Shown: in pieces, positions 34,462 to 46,089 of the stretch
Numbering within the stretch: the first letter of the stretch is position 1
Layout: each line of letters opens with the position of its first letter
Source of the DNA: Metallyticus violacea
Lineage: Eukaryota > Arthropoda > Insecta > Mantodea > Metallyticidae
Reading direction: 5' to 3'
DNA length: 64,000 nucleotides
NCBI GenBank assembly: GCA_030762175.1
Contig: CM060831.1
Span: forward strand, 29,440,001 to 29,504,000
Translations under genes and position numbers: made by a program
The notes under the pieces: model-generated
Database searches by the model: none
The model's input: only the letters and a program-made list of their open reading frames with translations
What the model was told of the DNA's origin: nothing

Positions 34462-35324
34462 AAGACTAATGGACATCGTGAGATAAAACAGATTTGATAT
34501 TTTTTTTTGATAACTTCAAAAAATTGGTGATTGGTCAAAATTCAAAATTTTGTTTCATTTCATTGGTTGATTTAAAGATGACATCACATATAAGTGAAAG
34601 TGAAATAGTTCTTATTTTAATATCTTAAAATAAATTGCAATTTTTCTGTTAATATCCCTTTAGATGACCTGTATATACATATAATAATTGTCAATTTAAG
34701 TATATTTATAATACAAGCCAGAAAAGTTGTTTACCTTTAAAATATTCAAACTTTCCTACATATTTTATTTTAAGTATTCTCTTAAACTAAAATACATGAT
34801 TTGTCCTCTTTTTTCCTTACTATTTCTACAATATTGTGCTGACATTTGAAGGCCTAGAAGTGTTACATATGTATTTTATTTACTTTCATCCAATGCTATA
34901 TGAGACAAACAATATGAAATGATGTATTAAACGGAATTGTTGATAGTGAAGCAATATATTATTTGATAATAGCATTCGACAGTAGTAATACTACTTACTT
35001 AAGCTGAAGACAAACTAGAATTTATGCCTTAAACAAAAGACAATTAAAACTTCTCAGAAACATGAATATATGGTCAATGTAATTAATCAATCCAAATTAA
35101 CCTACACCAAGAAAAAAAAATGTTTTTAATTAAAGACAAGTTTATAAATATATATACAAGGTTTATAAATAAATAAACCTTGTAATAAAATGAGATAAAC
35201 ACAATAAATTCACCCACATACAACTTAGCAATTGTCTTTTGAAAACATTTCATATATCAAAATACAAAAGCCAAATTATAAAAACTCATCAGATTAAATA
35301 CAAAGAACCAAACATGCAAAACAG
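34462..35324. other. Gene 1 intron 5; nothing recognised
   Basis: AT-rich. No element identified. Confidence 0.5.
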
Positions 35325-35430
35325 TAAATTATAATTAATCTGTCTTCTAACATGCTCTATGCTTCACTTGAAACATAAGAGTGTGGCGAAGCATAAGAGT
35401 GTGTTAGACGACAGATTAATTATAATCATT
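35325..35430. repeat. Fold-back hairpin (H3)
   Basis: Arms at about 35328-35363 and 35388-35426 pair with a few mismatches (TAATTAATCTGTCTTCTAAC against its complement). The inner arm is CTATGCTTCACTT. The right flank matches that of H2. Confidence 0.85.
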
Positions 35431-35639
35431 TACATTTATATTTAACAAGCTTCACTGTGTAAGTTCCAACAGAATTTTTTAAAAATGTCTTATTTTTCGA
35501 AAGTTCTTATATGAATTAGAAAACAGTAGCTTCTTTTTACATGGTCTGCTTGTTTCCTAGCATCTCTACAGAAATACTGCTGATTATTGCAAAGAAATGG
35601 CTAACCATTTTAAACCTATATGGAGAAGTGATAGAACAA

Positions 35640-36470
35640 AAAATTTCATTAATCAATCCTGCTTCACATTCATAGGCAATGTCTACATCAAAAGAATGCT
35701 CTGGTAATTGAAAATTCACTCTCACTGTTCTTGGCAGATATGTACATGAGTTTCCTAGAAACAAAATTAGTTGATTCTTTTCCATATATAAATACAAATG
35801 TTGGTATCATTATGTAGATGATGTTTTTGCAATAGTAAATGAAAAATGGAAAGAGGATGCAATAAAATTACTCAACTTACAAGAAATACCTTTAAGTTCA
35901 GAATGAAAGTGGGAAACAAAGTATTTTTCCCTTTCTGGTTATAAAAATCATAGATGGTGGCATATATTGGAATTTGGTGTAAGCAGATAAGATACCTACA
36001 CAAATGATTAAAAAAAAAAAATTACGTTAACTTCAAAAAACAGATACATTAATCAACAGCCTCAAATTGAGATTATTAAACCAACCATTAGGCAAGACAG
36101 AATACACACCTGAATATCAAAAAGTCATAGATATGGTGCAGAAGAATGGCTACACAATAGATCTGGTCAATCAGAAAATTAGAAAAACAAAAAACAAATA
36201 AAAGATATAGCTACATAAGGATATATAAAGGATAGCATATGCAAATTCACATTACATCCATGGGCATACCAAATTCCAGAAGATATTTCAAGATGTGAAT
36301 ATTACTTAGACTCCAGTGAACAAATAAATAATAAACGAATTTAAAGTTTAAAAAAAACACCTAAAAACCAATATAAAAGAAAATTCTGCAAGTAATTTAT
36401 GAAAACAGTTGGAAAGACTGCAATATGAAATATATCGGCAAAATGAAAGGAACCATTAACCTACAGTAAT
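35640..36470 (+). mobile_element. Second Penelope-like element fragment
   Basis: Frameshifted pieces in order: DMYMSFLETKLVDSFPY (about 35735-35790), WYHYVDDVFAIVNEKW with the catalytic YVDD at 35811-35822, TPEYQKVIDMVQKNGY near 36100-36150, and DCNMKYIGKMKG near 36415-36455. The last resembles the start of a GIY-YIG endonuclease. This is a different Penelope-like lineage from the one at the left edge (YVDD rather than YIDD). Many stops. It lies in sense orientation inside gene 1 intron 5. Confidence 0.7.
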
Positions 36471-36484
36471 TTATTTTTAAAATG

Positions 36485-37285
36485 TCTTCTACTTTCTGGC
36501 ATACTATAAAAATAGTTAAATTTAATCTTTTATAACTAATTCAGGCTTTGTCAATATTGAACATTCTTCTCTTAAATTCTGTATGTTCATTTTTTTTTTA
36601 AAATTCTCCTTCAAATTTAATTAACATGATTTAATCACTTCCACTCATCTTCCGCTTAATTCTCTTATCTATTTTCTTTTAAATGCACTGTATCTTAAGT
36701 AATGCCTTCTAACATTCAACAACATCTTTCACCCATCCTGGATTTAATTCCATATTGGAAATAATTCACGGCATTGTTAACATTAGAGATTGATAACATT
36801 CTTATTTTTCCTATTTGTAATTTGTATAACACAAAGATATATCCTGACTCTTTCAAAGCAGGAGCAAGTCTTACATGCCATTCTCCTCTCATATAGCACA
36901 AGCAATTCATTCAAGTGCTAGTAACAGAAGCTTGTATTTGTTGTAGTTCTGTGCACTTGCATGCACTGTAGCCTTAAGTGGCCAGTTTTCAATATCATTA
37001 AATTCCTGTTTCTGTTAATGATTTAGATATATCCTGCTATAAAACTCTTTTGCATTTTTTAAAACCAAGATTAAGATAAAAAATATAGCATTACTAACCT
37101 AAATGGATGACTATAACTTATATGTGTCAGTTTGTTCTAATGTGATGTTTTATAACTTTTCTCTGCCCTTCCCTCACAAAAATGTATAATTTTCCCATGT
37201 TTATTTTAATATAATATTAGCAGCTTGTACAACAGCAGTGCCTTTTAAATATGTGGCCATCTGTATCAGAAAAGGCAATAATATG
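36485..37285 (+). repeat. Diverged duplicate of 24830-25700
   Basis: Matches the sequence upstream of gene 1 exon 3, including the exon 3 acceptor position: AATATTAG|CAGCTTGTACAACAGCAG at about 37219 corresponds to GATTGTAG|CAGCAGAACAGCAG. Stops follow at once, so the exon copy is dead in that frame. The hairpin at 37286 interrupts the duplicate. Confidence 0.75.
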
Positions 37286-37462
37286 TTATATCCTGAACTT
37301 AGGTATTAATTTTTTACACTAAACTCCACTTACCATCGTTTCCAGTAACTGCAGTTCAGTGAGCAACTGAAGATGGGAAAAATTCTCCCAAAATGCATCT
37401 TATTTTTATGTAAGTAAGTGGAGTTTAGTGTTAAAAAATGAATACCTAAGTTTAGGATATAT
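37286..37462. repeat. Fold-back hairpin (H4)
   Basis: Arms of about 40 bases (outer part CTTAGGTATTAATTTTTTAC, inner part CACTAAACTCCACTTAC) pair with the segment at 37420-37462. The loop is about 80 bases and ends TCTTATTTTTATGTAAG, like the loop of the hairpin at 55.0 kb. Confidence 0.9.
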
Positions 37463-37533
37463 TACCACTACATTGTCAACAGCTTCCTAAGAACAATATT
37501 TAAATATGTTATATGTTTGATTTGTGTTTGCAG

Positions 37534-37768
37534 AAGAATAACAGAACCACAACAACACCACAACCAATGGAACAATTTATCAAACAGATACAACAGCAGC
37601 AACATAACAGCAGCAGGAATAACAGCAGCTAATGGCAACAGAAGCAACAATAGCAGCATAACAGCAACATCAGCAACCACAACAGCAACAGAAACAACAG
37701 TAGCTAATAGCAACAGAAGCAACAATAGCAACACAAGCAACCACAACAGCAGCAATAATAGCAGCTAA
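37534..37768 (+). CDS. Gene 1 candidate terminal exon (Asn/Thr-rich)
   Basis: The acceptor TTGTGTTTGCAG ends at 37533. In phase 2, as required by exon 5, the frame reads QRITEPQQHHNQWNN and continues Asn/Ser/Thr-rich for 78 codons to TAA at 37766-37768. The DNA is a CAA/CAG/AAC-type repeat derived from the duplicated poly-Gln exon, now read in another frame. The phase match supports it; an open frame through a triplet repeat is weak evidence by itself. No polyadenylation signal could be confidently tied to it. Confidence 0.4.
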
Positions 37769-38329
37769 TTAGCAACAGAAGTAACAATAGCAGCATGACA
37801 GCAACAGAAACAGCAGTAATAATGGCAAAATCAGCAGCAATACATTTATAATATATTACAAGTTCACACTAACTTCACTTACTTATACAAGATTAGGACA
37901 TGTTTTGCAGATAATCATTCACATCATCAGTTATTCATCTCCTTTGTTATTATTTTGATGATCAGGTTCATGCTGGTCCACAATGCTATTCTTCTAATAC
38001 TCTATTGATGTTCCCTAAATTCAGGTTACGATCACTTAACTTTCATCTAAAAGCACTTTGAGGTAATGTACAATTTATCACATTAGGTGAATGACTAATT
38101 CATTCACTTAACTCTAACACTATTACTATTGTAAGTAAATTCTGCATTGTTTATAATATATTTTAGTCTATTTACACTATCAACTTGTGATATTTTATTT
38201 CTTCCAAGGCCTACTTTCCATTTCTTGAATAATTTTTTAAATCTATCCAATTTTTAAAATTTGGCAACACATATGTTTCTAATTAATTACAAAATGCAAA
38301 AAAAAATGCTTGAAAACAACGCATCTTTT
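37769..38329. other. Downstream of gene 1; one hairpin half
   Basis: More CAG/CAA-type repeat to about 37850. Then 37860-37910 is a single arm-and-loop of the fold-back family (TTCACACTAACTTCACTTAC...GACATGTTTTGC) without its partner. Nothing else recognised. Confidence 0.6.
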
Positions 38330-39995
38330 AAATTAAGAGATTGAGCCAGCTCTTTCAAAAAGGTTCTTGCAGCAGTATATAGAATATTGTTTTGTTTAAC
38401 TCATTCACGTCTCCTTTAGTGGAATTATAGTAAGATATTATTTCTGGCTTTTTATTGAAGGAATCTTCACCCGGGCTCTGATACATTGATGATATGACTA
38501 GAACTGTCTAGTTTACTTTTGGCACATGCATTAAGAAAGTGCTGCATTTTGTAAAGCCATACATATGAAATACAGGCTTATGTTTTTATGGCTGGAATGC
38601 ATGTGGTATATCTCTTATTTTAAAATGACAATTATTATTATTTCTTTTTTTTTTCCTTTCCTTTTCTTTTCTTTCTTTCTTTTTCTTTTCTTTCTTTTTT
38701 TTTTGCCCAAGAGATGTAAATGCCAGAGATGTTACGTCCTGTGGAAATCTTGGATTCTGTACAATTCTTTGCCTATGTTTTAGCACAAGAGATTGAGCCA
38801 GCTCTTTCAAAAAGGTTCTTGCAGCAGTATATAGAATATTTTTTGTCAAGCTCATCCATTTCTGCTTTAGTGGAATTATAGTAAGATTGATTTCTGGCTT
38901 TTTATTGAAGGAATCTTCACCCGGGCTCTGATACATTGATGATATGACTAGAACTGTCTAGTTTACTTTTGGCACATGCATTAAGAAAGTGCTGCATTTT
39001 GTAAAGCCATACATATGAAATACAGGCTTATGTTTTTATGGCTGGAATGCATGTGGTATATCTCTTATTTTAATATGACAATTATTATTATTTCTTTTTT
39101 TTCCCTTTCCTTTTCTTTTCTTTCTTTCTTTCTTTTTCTTTTCTTTTTTTTTTATGCCCAAGAGATGTAAATGCCGGAGATGTTACGTCCTGTGGAAATC
39201 TTGGATTCTGAAATATTCTTTGCCTATGTTTTAGCACAAGAGATTAAGCCAGCTCTTTCAAAAAGGTTCTTGCAGCAGTATATAGAATATTGTTTTGTTT
39301 AACTCATTCACGTCTCCTTTAGTGGAATTATAGTAAGATATGATTTCTGGCTTTTTATTGAAGGAATCTTCACCCGGGCTCTGATACATTGATGATATAA
39401 CTAGAACTGTCTAGTTTACTTTTGGCACATGCATTAAGAAAGTGCTGCATTTTGTAAAGCCATACATATGAAATACAGGCTTATGTTTTTATGGCTGGAA
39501 TGCATGTGGTATATCTCTTATTTTAAAATGACAATTATTATTATTTCTTTTTTTTTCCTTTCCTTTTCTTTTCTTTCTTTCTTTCTTTCTTTTTCTTTTC
39601 TTTTTTTTTTTTTTATGCCCAAGAGATGTAAATGCCGGAGATGTTACGTCCTGTGGAAATCTTGGATTCTGTACAATTCTTTGCCTATGTTTTAGCACAA
39701 GAGATTGAGCCAGCTCTTTCAAAAAGGTTCTTGCAGCAGTATATAGAATATTTTTTGTCAAGCTCATCCATTTCTGCTTTAGTGGAATTATAGTAAGATT
39801 GATTTCTGGCTTTTTATTGAAGGAAACTACAGCTGGGCTCTAATAAATTGATGATATGACTAGAACTGTGTAGTTTACTTTTGGCACATGCATTAAGAAA
39901 GTGCTGCATTTTGTAAAGCCATATATATGAAATACAGGCTTATTCTTTTATGGCTGGAATGCATGTGGAATATTTCTTATTTTAATATGTCAAAA

Positions 39996-40038
<43 letters not shown>

Positions 40039-40190
40039 GTTTTTGTTTCTTTTTCCTTTTGTTTCTTTTTCTTTCTTTTTTTTGTTTCTTTTTTCTTTTT
40101 TTTTTTTGTTTCTTTTTTGTTTCTTTTTTTCTTTTTCTTTTTTTTTTTTTTTGGCCCAAGAGATGTAAATGCCACAGATGCTAGCCAACC
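38330..40190 (+). repeat. Four tandem units of about 452-461 bp
   Basis: The landmark GCCAGCTCTTTCAAAAAGG starts units near 38343, 38795, 39246 and 39707. Each unit has TCTTCACCCGGGCTCTGATA (altered in unit 4), a T/C-rich tract, then GCCCAAGAGATGTAAATGCC. Unit 1 resembles unit 3 and unit 2 resembles unit 4 at the TTTTTGTCAAG versus TTGTTTAACTCATTC site, suggesting a dimeric higher order. In unit 4 part of the T/C tract is replaced by (ATT)n at 39997-40038, and the unit runs directly into the 5' end of a LINE. The short low-complexity frames here are not genes. Confidence 0.92.
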
Positions 40191-42140
40191 ATTAGTACAA
40201 CCATTTGAATGACCTCTGCATGGAGCTAAAAGCTGTTACAGTTGTGACAACATGCACTCCTTATCGGTAACACAGGATCCTGCAAGGAATAGCTTTTGAA
40301 GTGCTTGCCCTCCCGTTCTCCAGAAATCAGACACCCCAGAATGGCAAATGGAACTAGGTCTATTTTTCGTTTTGCATTTTGGAATGCAAACATTTCAAAC
40401 CAGATGGACTACTTTGGCATGGTGTCTCCCGGTTCACCCTAGATTTTTAGACGTCATTTTAATCAGTGAGACACATCTCCTTCCACATTACGGGCTACAT
40501 TCGTCTTTCTGAAGACAGCGACAGCGTCAGCTGAGGAACAGCGAGATTCTATTGACCACAGACCATTCCCCTTCAAACCCTAGAAGCCCCAGCCATCTTG
40601 GAACGCGGTGGTACTGAGGTGATGTTCGTTTCTCCATACCATCCCCTAGCCAAGCATACATACCCGTTGACTATCAAACTGTTCTTGTCCTCCGCCATGA
40701 TGTCATTCTAATCAGAGACTTCAATGCCAATCACACTTTCTGGCATTCTAATTGCTGAGCAGAGCCAAGAGGCAATGCAATAGTTTGCTTCATACATCAG
40801 AATCCGCAACTCAGAACAGGCATATCTTGGCAACCTGCCATCATCCACAATCTTGAGGACTGCCATCGGTTGCTGACATTGCAATAATCAAATGTTTCCA
40901 TTTTCATCTCCCGTTAATCAATGCACTTCATTCCAATCATAATTCTGTATTGGCTGAAATCAATGCAAGGATTGCAAGCCATGATGTCTCAGGCCTAACT
41001 TGAAAAGTTGACTGGTAAAGTTTAAAGGTTTCCTCTATGCTTCTATCCTCCCCAACCATGAATCACAAACATTCTTTCCTTAGAATATGTAGTTTCATTC
41101 ATCACAAGAATTATTCACAGCCTTACAATCCATACGTTTCCTACTCCATATGCAGATATCTTACCCCTTGACCTAGAACTTTTCATTTGCAGATCCTGAG
41201 CAGCCCAGAAACTCTTATCAGCTACGCTTCACATTACACTACAAACAGTTGCTAAGAAGCTTTTGCAATGAGATCCATGACCAACTTTGACACAATGGCC
41301 AGAGCTGATTTAAGAGTTACGATGTGTGGAAAGTTACCAAATACCTCCATAGACAGTGAGTACAAACTGATACTCATTCAACAGCACTATTGGTCTGGGA
41401 TGTGAATCCCAAGGCAATGCAAATGTCCATGCTGATTATTTAAAACATCTTTTTAGGCAAGAAAGAATGATAACTTCTCAAGTTGCATTCATCGAGATGG
41501 GTGTCAATATCTCTGATGCCTGCCAGATGAAAATTCTCATCATAAAACCTAGCTCACTAAGTGCCTCAATCCTCAAAGGCTGATGAACCTGATGGGCTAA
41601 CCACCCTTCAGAGTGGCATTCTTTCTCACCAAGGTTTTCAATATCTGTATAACTTTGTATTTCTTCCCTCAAGAGGGAAGAAATCCAGCTATTAATCCAT
41701 TAGTCTCCTATCCATCCCCCCCTCCCAAATTTTTAGAAGCTGATTCTAGTTCGCCTGACTCCTTTCTTAGGAGCAATTCAAGCCATCCTACAGTCTATCA
41801 GTTGCTGCAGTGGTGGAATCTCCTATCCTGGGCTTCCAGGACAAGGCATGCACTTCCACTGTATGTGGAAAAGACTTCTTTATCTGGCATGCAGGTTTTT
41901 ATACGATCTCATTTCTCTTGAGCTCCCCAAAACATTTCATACTACACCATAGCTTTACTGTAACGATATTAAAAACATCAGCACTTGGACTTTTAAAAAG
42001 TGGAACCCATAAAGGCTCTGTACTTTCACCCGATTGTTTTTAACATCTAAATGGCAGACTTTTTACTGGCAAAGAACATCAACATAGCTAATGATGTCCT
42101 ACTCTTCAGAACAGACAAACACATAGTCAGAGCCATAAAC
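40150..42140 (+). mobile_element. Jockey-like LINE, decayed, 5' EN to RT
   Basis: Starts GCCCAAGAGATGTAAATGCC. The broken translation gives AP-endonuclease pieces: FWNAN near 40385, LISETHL near 40460, SYHPLAKHTYP-like near 40640, and the Asp-Phe-Asn motif in IRDFNAN with HFWHSN near 40715. Later pieces fit the RT: GSVLSPDCF near 42012-42035 and a LLFRTDKH piece near 42100, where YADD would be. Many stops and shifts. The 3' end is not defined. Jockey-type assignment rests on the EN and RT motif wording and is moderate. Confidence 0.75.
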
Positions 42141-42740
42141 GTTATATTACTACTCCTTTGCCTCAATCAACAATGATGTATTGGTATCTTCTGCAAAAGG
42201 CACATTATAAGGGGTTGAGAGTCATCTATTCTGTAAACCATTACTTCCCATTCTGGTTATTACAGTCGTTGCAGTTGTTAGGCTGTTTGAAAATTTCTAT
42301 TGCCTTGTGTTGTTTGTTCAAACATGGTAGTGCGAGCAAAACAACAGGAGGCTTGTTGCTGAATCATATATTTCCTTACCCATAGTGGATCGTCTGCTTG
42401 AGCCAGGCTGCACCATCTCCTGTGCTCCAAAGTGTGGTGTTGATACTGGATTGTACCTATGTAACTGCACCACAGGAGTAGGGAGTTCGGTTCATGCCAG
42501 CTTAAGTGGGCGGGTTCCCTGGGGTAAATGTATCAGTTGTCTGGTAGGCTTGAAAATGGTTCTGGTGCTGTGGCACTGGAGTAAACGATCAATATGGTCT
42601 TTGACGTTCTTAAAGCTGTCCCTTCACCCTTTGCTTGTTCTGCCTTTGGTCTGGTTTTGTGCCGTTTGGAGAGGTGTAGTGCTCTTTGGACCTCTCTGGC
42701 ATAGTAGCCATTCCAGAAATGTTAATTGCTGTAATAAGTG
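42141..42740. other. Spacer between inverted LINE copies
   Basis: Frames of 118 and 75 codons on the plus strand are open but show no motif. They are probably antisense or untranslated LINE sequence from the minus copy. Confidence 0.4.
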
Positions 42741-44360
42741 AGACTTCATTTAGATGTTGGGTAAAAGTACAGAGTCTTTAGGGACTCCATCTCTTGTAAG
42801 TCCAAGTTTGGTGCTTTACCTGCTATTACTGTGAAGGTGCAGTGTTTTAGAAAGGAGTGTAATATGAGAATTAGTGTTTTGGAGAGCTCAAGAGAAATGA
42901 GTTTGTGTAAATTCCTGCCATGCCAAGTTCCACATACAGCAGATATGTATGACTTGTCTCGGAAGCTCAAGGCAGCTGCTTTCACTGCCCCAGCAGCTGA
43001 TGCATCAGAAATATCAATGTATGTCTGGATGAACGCAACTTGAGAAGCTGTCACTGGGTAACATTTATTGCCTAAAAAGACTTTCTATTTAATCAGCATG
43101 GATATTTGCATTGCCTTGTGCCAGACATGGAGTGAATATGAGTTTCTTGCTCACTGTCCATGGAGATTTTGGTGACTTTCTACACATCACTGCTACTTAA
43201 GTTTGCTCTGGCCATTGTGTGCCTTCTATGCTCTTGCATAATGACTTCGCTGCACAAACATCATAGTGTAATGTGGGATGTAGTTGGTAGAGTCTGTGGG
43301 GAGGCCAGGATCTGTGGATGAAGAGCTCTACGTCAAGGCCTAAGATAGCTTGCGGTGGGGGAGGGAAAAATGCGGATTGTAAGACTGTGAGTAAATTGTA
43401 CTACTGTGTTGGTGAAGGATGAGACTGCAGCCTCTAAGAAAAGAATGTTTGTTATTCTTGGATAGGGGAATGGAAGCATGGAGAGAATCCTTTACGCTTT
43501 TTCAGTTGGCTTCTGGAGTTAGGCCTGAGACACCATGGCTGGCAACCCTTGTGTTGATTTCAGTCGACACAGGATTATGATCGGAATGAAGTGTATTGAT
43601 TAACGTGAGATGAAAATGGAAATGTTTATCACAATGTCAACAACTGATGGTTATCCTCAACATTGTGGATGATGTGTGAGTTACCAGGGTATGACCGTTC
43701 TGAGTGGTGGATCCTGATCTATAAAGCATTGCCTCTTATGTCTTCTCAGCAATTGCAGTGTCAGAAGGAGTGCTTGGTATTGAGGTCTCTGGCTAGAATG
43801 ATGTTATGGTGTAGGGCAAAAATGGTTTGGTAGTCAGCTGGAAAGTATGCTTGGCCAGGGGGTGGTATGCAGACACTAACAATACCTCAGTGCCCCTGGG
43901 TTCCAAATAGATGGCCATTGGGTTCTAGGGTTTGGGGAATGGTCTGTGACCAGGATTGCTGTTCCTCCACCTCAGCTGTCGCGGTCTTTACAAAGAGTAA
44001 TGTAGTCTGGAAGATGGAAGGAGATGTTTGATTTTATGTTTTCACTGATTTAAATGGCGTGTAGGGAGAACTGGTAGGCAAAATACCAAAGTTCGTTCAT
44101 CTGGTTTGGAATGGCATTCCAAAATGCAAAACGAAATGGTATTAGACCTAGTATCATTCACCACTCTGGGGCGTCTAGTTCCCGGAGAACAGGAGGGCGA
44201 ATGCTTCAAAAGCTATCGGTAACTTGCAGGATCCTGTGTGTTAAAGTAGCGATAAGGAGTGCATGTGAGCTCCATGCAGAGGTCATTCTGAGTGGTTGGT
44301 TGTACTAATGGTTGGCTGAATTGGCATCTGTGGCATTTCCATCTCTTGGGCCTTTTTTTT
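42741..44360 (-). mobile_element. Inverted copy of the Jockey-like LINE
   Basis: On the minus strand from 44360: GCCCAAGAGATGGAAATGCC, then the same order of segments as 40150-41900, at matching distances (the CTTCTCAAGTTGC landmark lies about 1305-1310 bases from the 5' end in both). The EN region (about 44120-43700) and a later region with an open 102-codon frame (43054-42746) are recognisable. The two copies are tail-to-tail with about 600 bases between. Upstream of this copy lies an A-rich run on its sense strand, whereas the plus copy has a T-rich run. Confidence 0.75.
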
Positions 44361-44519
44361 TTTTGTTTTTTTTTTTGTTTTTTTGTTTTGTTTGTTTGTT
44401 TGTTTTTTTTTTTTTTTGCATTTTGGTGGGAGGAACATTTCTCAAATGTCATGGAGGAAGAAAACTGAAAAGAAATTGCACCCATTTTATTGCAGAATAT
44501 ATTTTAGAGCTTCATCATC

Positions 44520-45700
44520 AAAATATTATACAAGGTTGTTATTCACCAATTAGGTACAGTTTGTACATTTGCCTTTGTCAGTTTATATAATACATAGTAT
44601 CAAATTTACTATATATGCATATCTAACTCTGTAACATAGTTTCCAAGAATTCCTTTGCAGTATGAAAATTATAATACACATTTTTAACGTTTTGTGTTTG
44701 AAATGCTCTTAAATGATTTTGGTCTGTGATATAAGTGTATTAGCTCAGCTGAACTGTGTTAGGAATATTATTTGAAAAAACTTCTGTTGCTGCTGTTATA
44801 ATACAATATCTATATGAAATTTTATCTATGTTATGGTTAGCATGTTTTAATTAAATACATTTTTTAACTTTGATTTTTAAACATGTGTGTATATATAAAG
44901 CACATATATAAGTTTGTGTGTATGTAAAGTATTACTTATTTGTTTGAGCATAATACAATATCTATATGAAATTTTATCTATGTTATGGTTAGCATGTTTT
45001 AATTAAATACATTTTTTAATGTCAATTTTTAAACATGTGTGTATATATAAAGCACGTGTATAAGTATGCATGTATGTAAAGTATTACTTATTTGTTTGAT
45101 AATGTCTACCTAATATTTTATCTATATTATGATTAATATGTTTTATTTTTAAACATATGTGTGTATATAAAGTAGTGTATATATAAAAGTTTGTTATTAC
45201 TTAGTATTTATAATTTGTGTATATCATAAAAACATTTATGAAAAAAAATGCTGCTTGAGTTTTATTTTAAATCTATTGCCAGAAAGTACATTAAATTTTC
45301 TGGGTAATTTGTTATATAATATATCACCCATTACATAAGGGTACTAGTTTCACGAATCATTGCTTGCATCTTCAGCTGCCCTTCGACTGTAGCACTAGTG
45401 CTACATAAACATGTAAGTAGGACAATAAAAGTGTGTAGTTCCACTCAATTATACAATTATCTTAACTACTCATAATCTATATACAAATTCTTTGTTAGCA
45501 TTTTCTACATTAAGATCACCCATTATTATAATGTAACAATTATCTTTTAAGAGCTCTTCTACATATATACATAAAAAAATCATTTAGGTTTGAGTTTGGA
45601 GATCTGTAAATTCCAAACACCAACATTTTACTATCATCAACATAAAGCATGCACCTATTATTTCAAAGGTTATTTCTTAAATATTTCTCCAACATTTTTA
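44520..45700 (-). mobile_element. LINE remnants (3' part and endonuclease piece)
   Basis: At 45480-45650 the minus strand reads VFGIYRSPNSNLNDFF and IIIMGDLNVENANKEF, endonuclease motifs of a non-LTR element different from the Jockey-like one. Segment 44590-44760 matches 53640-53830 (ATACATATCTA..TGTA and CAAGAATTCCTT), so it is an interspersed repeat. Confidence 0.6.
44798..45190 (+). repeat. 152-bp tandem repeat, about 2.5 units
   Basis: The landmark ATAATACAATATCTATATG occurs at 44798 and 44950. A third, more diverged and shortened unit follows to about 45190. Units include AAACATGTGTGTATATATAA. Confidence 0.92.
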
Positions 45701-46089
45701 TTTTACTGCATTTGAACTCTTTTGGACTACATCATTTCTGCACTTTTTTGCAAAACATATCAATCTATTTATAATTTTGAAATTGGTCATATTTCGGCTG
45801 TTTCTCATCGAGACTCTGTTCTTAAAAAATATATGAGGATTTGCAGGTGCTAAAATTGTTTCTAATAAGTTGTATCAAAATATCATAAACTTTGATGCAA
45901 CACTTTAAGTGATTTGTTTAACTGTTTCATCTGCATCTTTTTTTGTGCTTTGATCATTTGCTAATCAATCAGATTGCTGATCTTAATTTTCAATTAACAC
46001 ATTTACTGCTATGCCATTGGACAATTTATTTAAGTTAATTTATATTTTTTAAATCAACACTGATGCTAAATAACCTTTACCTCTAGAGT
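45701..46089. other. No gene recognised
   Basis: AT-rich, probably decayed LINE sequence continuing from 45700; no motif seen. Confidence 0.4.

Noticed and set aside
38565..40188. Several Lys- or Phe-rich frames
   Set aside because: They repeat with the 455-bp units and are carried by the T/C tracts.
42385..42741. Plus-strand 118-codon hydrophobic frame
   Set aside because: It is antisense to the inverted LINE region and has no motif; probably chance.
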